This document shows positions 59,107-64,000 of a stretch of 64,000 bases of DNA, one piece after another. The stretch spans positions 108,824 through 172,823 of the forward strand of contig NZ_QGGR01000018.1 in the NCBI RefSeq assembly GCF_003148685.1. Direction: 5' to 3'. The first letter of the stretch is position 1. The number at the start of each line of letters is the position of its first letter. This stretch comes from Actinoplanes xinjiangensis (lineage in GTDB: Bacteria > Actinomycetota > Actinomycetes > Mycobacteriales > Micromonosporaceae). The notes beneath the pieces were generated by a model, which was not told the origin of the DNA, did no database searches, and worked only from the letters and a program-made list of their open reading frames with translations. The translations under genes and the position numbers were made by a program.

Positions 59107-60486
59107 GTGTCTGATCTGTCGCAGATCATCAAGGCGTACGACGTGCGGGGTACCGTCCCGGACCAGTTCAACGAGACGGTGGCCCGGGCGATCGGCACGG
59201 CGTTCGTCGAGATGTTGCGCGAGTCCGGCGACGAGCCGGACCAGATCGTGATCGGCCACGACATGCGGGAGTCCGGTCCCAGCCTGGCCGCCGCCTTCGC
59301 CAACGGGGCCAACGCGGCCGGCGCCGCCGTGATCAACATCGGCCTGGCCTCGACCGACCAGCTCTACTACGCCTCCGGTTCGCTGAACCTGCCGGGCGCG
59401 ATGTTCACCGCGAGCCACAACCCCGCGCAGTACAACGGGATCAAGCTGTGCCGCGCCGGCGCCCGCCCGGTCGGCCAGGACAGCGGCCTCGTCGTCGTCC
59501 GGCAGCGCGCCCAGCAGCTGCTCGCCGACCTGAACGCGGAGGCCGACGGCCCGGCCCGGGTCGAGCAGCGCGACGTCCTCAAGGACTACGCGGCCCACCT
59601 GCGGTCGCTCGTCGACCTCTCCGGCATCCGGCCGCTCAAGGTCATCGTGGACGCCGGCAACGGCATGGGCGGCTACACCGTCCCGGCCGTCCTCGGCGAC
59701 CAGGTGCTGCCCGCCCTGCCGCTGACCATCGCGCCGCTCTTCTTCGAGCTGGACGGGTCGTTCCCCAACCACGAGGCCAACCCGCTCGACCCGAAGAACC
59801 TGGTCGACCTCCAGAAGGCGGTCCGGGAGCAGGGCGCCGACATCGGCCTGGCCTTCGACGGCGACGCCGACCGCTGCTTCGTCATCGACGAGAACGGCGA
59901 CCCGGTCTCCCCGTCCGCGATCACCGGTCTGGTCGCGTCCCGGGAGCTGGCCAAGTTCCCGGGCAGCACCATCATCCACAACCTGATCACCTCGGCCGCG
60001 GTGCCGGAGATCATCGTGGAGAACGGCGGGAAGCCGGTCCGCAGCCGGGTCGGCCACTCGTTCATCAAGGCCGAGATGGCCTCCACCAACGCGATCTTCG
60101 GTGGCGAGCACTCGGCGCACTACTACTTCCGCGACTTCTGGTTCGCCGACACCGGCATGCTCGCCGCCATGCACGTGCTCGCGGCCCTCGGCGGCCAGGA
60201 TCTGCCGCTCTCCGAGTTCGCCGCCGAGTACGAGCGGTACGTCGCCTCCGGTGAGATCAACTCCACGGTGGCCGACTCGGCTGCCAAGATCGCCGAGGTG
60301 CGGGCAGCCTTCCCGGACGCCTCGGTGGACGATCTCGACGGCATGACGTTCCAGGTCGGCGACGGTGCCTGGTTCAATCTGCGGGCGTCCAACACGGAAC
60401 CGCTGCTGCGGCTCAACGTGGAGGCTCCCGACGCGGACCGGATGGCAAAGCTCCGTGACGAGGTTCTGGCCATCGTTCGTGGATAG
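59107..60486 (+). CDS. manB: Phosphomannomutase/phosphoglucomutase
   Basis: A 459-aa alpha-D-phosphohexomutase interconverting mannose-6-P and mannose-1-P (and often glucose phosphates). The phosphoserine loop is TASHNPAQYNG (Ser103), the metal loop DGDADRC, the sugar-specificity loop GEHSAHYYFRDFW, and the phosphate-binding loop RASNTEPLLRL. It sits between manA (downstream) and manC (13 kb upstream) in the GDP-mannose route, and is cotranscribed with, or close to, the Trm112-like, SIS and manA genes. The GTG start is preceded by GAGGGG. Confidence 0.95.
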   Translation: MSDLSQIIKAYDVRGTVPDQFNETVARAIGTAFVEMLRESGDEPDQIVIGHDMRESGPSLAAAFANGANAAGAAVINIGLASTDQLYYASGSLNLPGAMFTASHNPAQYNGIKLCRAGARPVGQDSGLVVVRQRAQQLLADLNAEADGPARVEQRDVLKDYAAHLRSLVDLSGIRPLKVIVDAGNGMGGYTVPAVLGDQVLPALPLTIAPLFFELDGSFPNHEANPLDPKNLVDLQKAVREQGADIGLAFDGDADRCFVIDENGDPVSPSAITGLVASRELAKFPGSTIIHNLITSAAVPEIIVENGGKPVRSRVGHSFIKAEMASTNAIFGGEHSAHYYFRDFWFADTGMLAAMHVLAALGGQDLPLSEFAAEYERYVASGEINSTVADSAAKIAEVRAAFPDASVDDLDGMTFQVGDGAWFNLRASNTEPLLRLNVEAPDADRMAKLRDEVLAIVRG

Positions 60487-60530
60487 GATCGCCACGACCT
60501 AGTTCTTTCGCGGCGATTAGGAGTAGCTCG

Positions 60531-60980
60531 GTGGCGCTCGATCAGCAGTTGCTGGAGATTCTGGCCTGCCCGGACACCCATCACGCGCCCCTCGAGTACG
60601 ACGCGGGCGCGCAGACGCTGACGTGCACCGAGTGCGGCCGGATCTTCGAGATTCGTGACGACATCCCGATCCTGCTCCTCGACGAGGCGCGGGAGCCGGG
60701 GTCGGTGGCCCCGGCCGCCGTCGTCGACCCGGCCCCGGCCGCTCCCGTCGCCTCGGCCTCCGCCGCCGCGGCTGGTGCCGCTGGTTCGCCTGCTGCGCCC
60801 GGTTCGCCTGCTGCGGCCGGTCAGCCTGCTGCGGCCGGTTCGCCTGCCGCGGGCGGTTCGCCTGCTGGGGCCGGATCGCCTGCCGCGGCCGGATCCTCGG
60901 CCGCGGCTGGTTCCTCGGCTGGGGTCGGCTCTTCGGCTGGGGTCGGCTCTTCGGACTCGGCAGACAAGGAGTCGGAGTGA
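60531..60980 (+). CDS. Trm112-like zinc-ribbon protein with Ala/Gly/Pro/Ser repeat tail
   Basis: A 149-aa protein. The first about 58 residues are a Trm112/YcaR-type domain: LLEILACPDTHHAPLEYD and TLTCTECGRIFEIRDDIPIL, with three Cys (the typical fourth ligand position is changed to His/Thr). Such small proteins in bacteria are accessory to methyltransferases or housekeeping enzymes. From residue 65 it is a low-complexity tail built on GSPAAAG-type units (about 12 copies), absent from the usual 60-aa homologues. The GTG start follows TTAGGAG. The stop overlaps the start of the SIS gene. Confidence 0.85.
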   Translation: MALDQQLLEILACPDTHHAPLEYDAGAQTLTCTECGRIFEIRDDIPILLLDEAREPGSVAPAAVVDPAPAAPVASASAAAAGAAGSPAAPGSPAAAGQPAAAGSPAAGGSPAGAGSPAAAGSSAAAGSSAGVGSSAGVGSSDSADKESE

Positions 60981-62200
60981 TGGCCGGCCCACGGGGTGGA
61001 TCCGCCGGGGTCAACGGGCACCGGGTCGCCGACGAATCGCTGCTCAACGACGAGAAGTCGATGCTCGCCAACGACCCGGGCGGCATGCTGCGGGCCACCG
61101 CCTCAGCGGGCGCGCAGGTCCGTGAGGCGGCCGCGCTGGCCGCCGAGGTCGACCTGACGATGCTCGCCGACGAGGGCCGGCCACGCGCCGTCGTGGTCGC
61201 CGGCATCGGCACCGCCGGCCTGACCGGCAGCATCCTGTCCACCGTCGCCGGGCCACGCTGCCCGGTGCCGATCATCGGCCACCGCAGCGCCGGCGTGCCC
61301 GGCTGGGTCGGCGCGGCCGACGTGGTGATCGCGGTCTCCGCCTCCGGCCGTAGCCCGGAGGCACTCGCCGCGGCCGAGGCCGCCGCCCGTCGCGGCGCCC
61401 GTCTGGTCGCCATCGGCAATCCCGGCTCCGACCTGGAGGCGCTGGCCGAGCGGGCCCGCGCCCCGTTCATCGGCGTGCCACGCCGGGCCCCGGCCCGGGC
61501 GACGCTCTGGGGCCTGACCATCCCGGTGCTCTTCGCCGGCCGGGCGCTGGGCATCGCCAAGCTCGCCGAGGCCGACATCGCCGAGACCGCCACCCGGCTC
61601 GACGCCGACGCCGAGCGGTGCCGTCCCGGTGCCGACTCGTTCGTCAACCCGGCCAAGGAACTCGCTCTCGGGCTGGCCGGCTCGGTGCCGATCGTCTGGG
61701 GCTCCTCGCCGCTGGCCACGGTCGCGGCCCGCCGGTTCGCCGACACGCTGGCCGCCAACGCCCGCTACCCGGTGATGGCCGGTGCGCTCGGCGAGGCCGG
61801 CCGGGGCCGGGTGGGCCTGCTCGACGGCGTCTTCGGTGGTCTCGCCGAGACGACGCGGGACATCTTCGCCGACCCGGACGAACGTGACGAGACGCTGACC
61901 CGGCTGCGGCTCGTGGTCTTCCGTGACGGCGGCCTCAACCCGGAGGACGACGCGGACGAGCCGGTGGCCGTGGAGGAGCGGCGGGCCGACGCCATCCAGA
62001 CCATCGCCGACCGGCGCGGGGTGCGCTGTGACGTGCTCACCGCCGAGGGTGGCTCGACCCTGGAGCGCCTGGCCTCGCTGGTCGCGGTGCCCGACTACGC
62101 CTCGCTCTATCTGGCCCTGGCGCACGGCCTGGACCCGATGGCGGTCCCGGCGATCAGCGAGATGAAAGAACTCGCCAACCCACTTCCCGAAGAGCTCTGA
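60977..62200 (+). CDS. SIS-domain protein, bifunctional phosphoglucose/phosphomannose isomerase type
   Basis: A 407-aa sugar isomerase-fold protein (Rv3256c-like). Two SIS halves: the first with GIGTAGLTGSILSTVAG and VIAVSASGRSPEALAAAE (phosphate-binding Ser/Gly loop), the second with IVWGSSPLATVAARRFAD, followed by a C-terminal PMI-type segment (ADRRGVRCDVLTAEGGSTLE) that supplies the catalytic His/Glu region. It may isomerise mannose-6-P or glucose-6-P and fructose-6-P, overlapping with manA. Start either GTG 60977, overlapping the upstream stop (GTGA), or ATG 60980. It lies between the Trm112-like gene and manA, as in mycobacteria. Confidence 0.88.
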   Translation: MMAGPRGGSAGVNGHRVADESLLNDEKSMLANDPGGMLRATASAGAQVREAAALAAEVDLTMLADEGRPRAVVVAGIGTAGLTGSILSTVAGPRCPVPIIGHRSAGVPGWVGAADVVIAVSASGRSPEALAAAEAAARRGARLVAIGNPGSDLEALAERARAPFIGVPRRAPARATLWGLTIPVLFAGRALGIAKLAEADIAETATRLDADAERCRPGADSFVNPAKELALGLAGSVPIVWGSSPLATVAARRFADTLAANARYPVMAGALGEAGRGRVGLLDGVFGGLAETTRDIFADPDERDETLTRLRLVVFRDGGLNPEDDADEPVAVEERRADAIQTIADRRGVRCDVLTAEGGSTLERLASLVAVPDYASLYLALAHGLDPMAVPAISEMKELANPLPEEL

Positions 62201-62247
62201 CGTACGGGCGGTAACCGGCGAGACCCCACATCGCGCCGGTTAGCTGC

Positions 62248-62253
62248 TACTTT
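62248..62253 (+). promoter_or_regulatory. Putative -10 box (TACTTT), leaderless manA
   Basis: TACTTT ends 7 bases before the ATG at 62261, which lacks a ribosome site. Confidence 0.38.
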
Positions 62254-62260
62254 GCCGGGT

Positions 62261-63445
62261 ATGACCGTGTATCCCTTGACCGGAGTCATCCGGCCGTATG
62301 CCTGGGGGTCCCGGACCGCGATCGCCGACCTGCAGGGCCGTCCCGCCAGTGACGGTCCCGAGGCGGAACTGTGGCTCGGCGCGCACCCCGGCGACCCTTC
62401 CACCGTGCCGGGCCCGGACGGGCCGGTCGACCTGATCCAGCTGATCGGCGCCGATCCGGCCGGGCAGCTCGGCGACGACGTCGTGCGGACCTTCGGCGCC
62501 CGTCTGCCGTACCTGCTGAAGGTCCTCGCGGCCGGCGCCCCGCTGTCCCTGCAGGCCCATCCCGACGCCGAGTACGCCAAGGTGGCGTTCGCCCGGCAGG
62601 AGGCCGATCCGGCCGCCCCGAAGAACTACACCGACGCCCACCACAAGCCTGAGATGCTGGTGGCGCTCACACCGTTCGAGGCGCTCTGCGGCTTCCGTGA
62701 CCCGGCCGTGGCCGCCGCGGTGATCGGCGCATTCGGTCTGCCCCGGCTGGAGCCGGTGGTGACCGCCCTGCGCGCCGGCGACCTGGCCGAGGCGGTCCGG
62801 CTGCTGCTCACCTGGCCGGCCGACGACCGGGACGCCCTGATCGACGAGGTGGTCGCCGCCGCCCGTGCGATGCCGGCCGATCACGAGCACGCCGACTCGT
62901 TCACGCTCGCCGGCGATCTGGCCGGCCACTACCCCGGCGACCCCGGGGTGCTGGTCGCCCTCCTGCTCAACCTGGTGCGCCTGGCGCCCGGCGAGGCCAT
63001 CTGGATGCCGGCCGGCAACCTGCACGCCTACCTCCGGGGCCTGGGCGTCGAACTGATGGCCGCCAGCGACAACGTGCTCCGCGGCGGCCTCACCCCCAAA
63101 CGTGTCGACGTGGACGAGCTGATGCGGGTGCTGCGGTTCGAGATCCTCGACGACCCGCTGCTGCCCGCCACCACGGTCGAGCCGGGCGTGGAAACCTGGA
63201 CCGTGCCGGTGGGCGACTTCGTCCTCTACCGCATCGCCCTGGACGGCACCCGCCCGCCCGTCGAGGTGCCCGCGAACGGGCCGCGCATCGTCCTGTGCAC
63301 GGAGGGCACCGTATTCGCCGGCCAGAGCGACGACGGCACCCCGGTCGAACTCGGCCCCGGAACCGCGGCCTACGTCCCGGCCTCGGCCGGCGCCATCAAG
63401 GTGGCCGGCACCGGACGCCTCTTCGTGGCCGCCGTCCCCGGCTGA
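62261..63445 (+). CDS. manA: Mannose-6-phosphate isomerase, class I
   Basis: A 394-aa zinc-dependent cupin enzyme interconverting fructose-6-P and mannose-6-P, the entry step to GDP-mannose. Conserved blocks: RPYAWGSRTAIADLQGR at the start, LLKVLAAGAPLSLQAHPD (zinc His), AHHKPEMLVALTPFEALCG (zinc Glu), GEAIWMPAGNLHAYLRGLG (zinc His), and the C-terminal cupin with DFVLYRIAL. ATG 62261 is preferred over an upstream TTG. With manB and manC in the window it completes the pathway. Downstream is the 44-bp repeat array, not another core gene. Confidence 0.95.
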   Translation: MTVYPLTGVIRPYAWGSRTAIADLQGRPASDGPEAELWLGAHPGDPSTVPGPDGPVDLIQLIGADPAGQLGDDVVRTFGARLPYLLKVLAAGAPLSLQAHPDAEYAKVAFARQEADPAAPKNYTDAHHKPEMLVALTPFEALCGFRDPAVAAAVIGAFGLPRLEPVVTALRAGDLAEAVRLLLTWPADDRDALIDEVVAAARAMPADHEHADSFTLAGDLAGHYPGDPGVLVALLLNLVRLAPGEAIWMPAGNLHAYLRGLGVELMAASDNVLRGGLTPKRVDVDELMRVLRFEILDDPLLPATTVEPGVETWTVPVGDFVLYRIALDGTRPPVEVPANGPRIVLCTEGTVFAGQSDDGTPVELGPGTAAYVPASAGAIKVAGTGRLFVAAVPG

Positions 63446-63550
63446 GTTCCGCTTACCGCTCCGCCTACCGCGTCGCTGTCCCCGGCTGTGCCGCGGCCGC
63501 GGCCTGCCATTCCTGCCGGGCCGCGGCCGTGCCGCCGTCTCACGTTGGGC

Positions 63551-63844
63551 CGGTCTTGGCTGGCCGTGGCTGTGGCGTTGCTTTCTGGTCCGGCCGGTCT
63601 TGGCTGGTCGCGGCTGTGGCGTTGCTTTCTGGTCCGGCCGGTCTTGGCTGGTCGCGGCTGTGGCGTTGCTTTCTGGTCCGGCCGGTCCGGACCGGTCACG
63701 GCTGCAGCACTGCTTTCGGTCCGACTGGTCTTGGCTGGCCGTGGCTGTGGCGCTGCTTTCCCGGTCCAGCCGTCTTGACTGGTCGCGGCCGTGGCGCTGC
63801 TTTCGGGTGCGAGCTGTCTTGGCAGGCAGTGACCGTGGCGTTGG
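63551..63844. repeat. 44-bp tandem repeat array (about 7 copies)
   Basis: A unit of 43-44 bases (GGTCCGGCCGGTCTTGGCTG then GTCGCGGCTGTGGCGTTGCTTTCT in two parts) is repeated about seven times. Copies at 63587-63630 and 63631-63674 are identical; later copies drift. The unit is not a multiple of three, so open frames seen here on both strands are a by-product. The 555-base stretch 63446-64000 holds no credible complete gene. Confidence 0.85.
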
Positions 63845-63909
63845 CCCGTCCCGGTTCGGCCGCGGCCTCTCGCCGCCGTCTCTTCCGCCGTCCCGTTCCT
63901 CCTGCTAGT

Positions 63910-64000
63910 ACTGCAACCCGATGTCGTTGCTTACGGCGGTTCGAGTCGTTTGCGGTAGTGACAGGCTCGAGCTTGTTCCTGGCGTCGGCGGCGATATCGG
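63910..64000 (-). other. Possible 3-prime end of a gene running in from the right edge
   Basis: On the minus strand one frame is open from the edge to TAG at 63911-63913, ending ...NDIGLQY; another ends at TAA 63931 (...RKRLEPP). Base composition is less GC-rich than elsewhere. It may be the end of a mobile or accessory gene, but about 30 codons are too few to identify it. Confidence 0.2.

Noticed and set aside
63551..63844. CRISPR-like array
   Set aside because: The repeats are directly adjacent with no unique spacers, and there are no cas genes.
63488..63908. Overlapping open frames in the 44-bp repeat array that might encode repeat proteins
   Set aside because: Equivalent hydrophobic/Trp-rich peptides appear in different frames because the unit is 44 bases; no ribosome site or conserved domain is present.
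63936..63950. tRNA T-arm-like GGTTCGAGTC
   Set aside because: The flanking sequence cannot form an acceptor stem or anticodon arm.

Overview
The window is a stretch of very GC-rich actinobacterial chromosome. Third codon positions are strongly G/C, GTG starts are common, and there are a WhiB protein, coenzyme F420 biosynthesis genes, GAF-ANTAR proteins and an SCO7613-type giant membrane protein. The gene set and its order fit Micromonosporaceae (Actinoplanes-like). That placement is an inference; no rRNA is present to confirm it. No tRNA, rRNA, CRISPR array or complete insertion sequence was found. Layout: 0-10.9 kb is a core block (EAL phosphodiesterase end, DUF255 thioredoxin-like protein, purK-purE, a 1713-aa membrane protein, acyl-CoA dehydrogenase). 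11-16.3 kb is a regulatory and stress block: a SigB/SigF-type sigma factor, a fatty acid desaturase behind a SigB-like promoter, an ECF-like protein with only sigma region 2, a STAS-HATPase fusion and two GAF-ANTAR proteins. 16.6-20.5 kb carries a secreted GH87 alpha-1,3-glucanase and a small DUF2690 protein. 20.7-30 kb is the most unusual part. A KAS III-HAD phosphatase pair (overlapping start/stop) is divergent from a short AfsA-like hotdog protein, with several palindromes between them, one resembling the autoregulatory elements of gamma-butyrolactone receptors. Next to it is a five-gene operon (FAD monooxygenase, aldo/keto reductase, isochorismatase-like protein, MarR regulator, KAS III-like acyltransferase) divergent from an MFS exporter. 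Three copies of a 16-bp MarR-type box sit in its promoter regions. 30-36 kb holds many small, poorly known genes, including two paralogous one-TM proteins, a truncated SigF-like protein, a DivIVA-like coiled coil and two candidate leader peptides. 35.3-38.3 kb is a frameshifted LacI regulator followed by a secreted GH30-ricin B glycosidase. From about 40 kb the core resumes: thioesterase, acetoacetyl-CoA ligase, TIGR03089 protein, glycosyltransferase, mannose-1-phosphate guanylyltransferase, NUDIX, fbiB, fbiA, a membrane protein, fbiC, whiB, an HExxH-less zincin-like protein, DUF3499, then a deacetylase, an ALDH-DUF779 operon with its GAF regulator, endonuclease V, and manB-Trm112-SIS-manA. 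The genes work as several units. The mannose genes (manA, manB, manC) form a fructose-6-P to GDP-mannose route feeding the glycosyltransferase. fbiA, fbiB and fbiC make F420, although FbiB lacks its usual nitroreductase half. purK and purE act consecutively in purine synthesis. The order purK-purE-acyl-CoA dehydrogenase ... TIGR03089-GT-manC-fbiB-fbiA-whiB-zincin-DUF3499-manB-SIS-manA matches, from memory, a conserved actinobacterial region (M. tuberculosis about Rv3255c-Rv3276c). This suggests that the 11-40 kb segment is a lineage-specific accessory insertion into an old core neighbourhood. A 53-bp palindromic repeat occurs in two pairs 51 kb apart, and a 44-bp tandem repeat array lies near the right edge.
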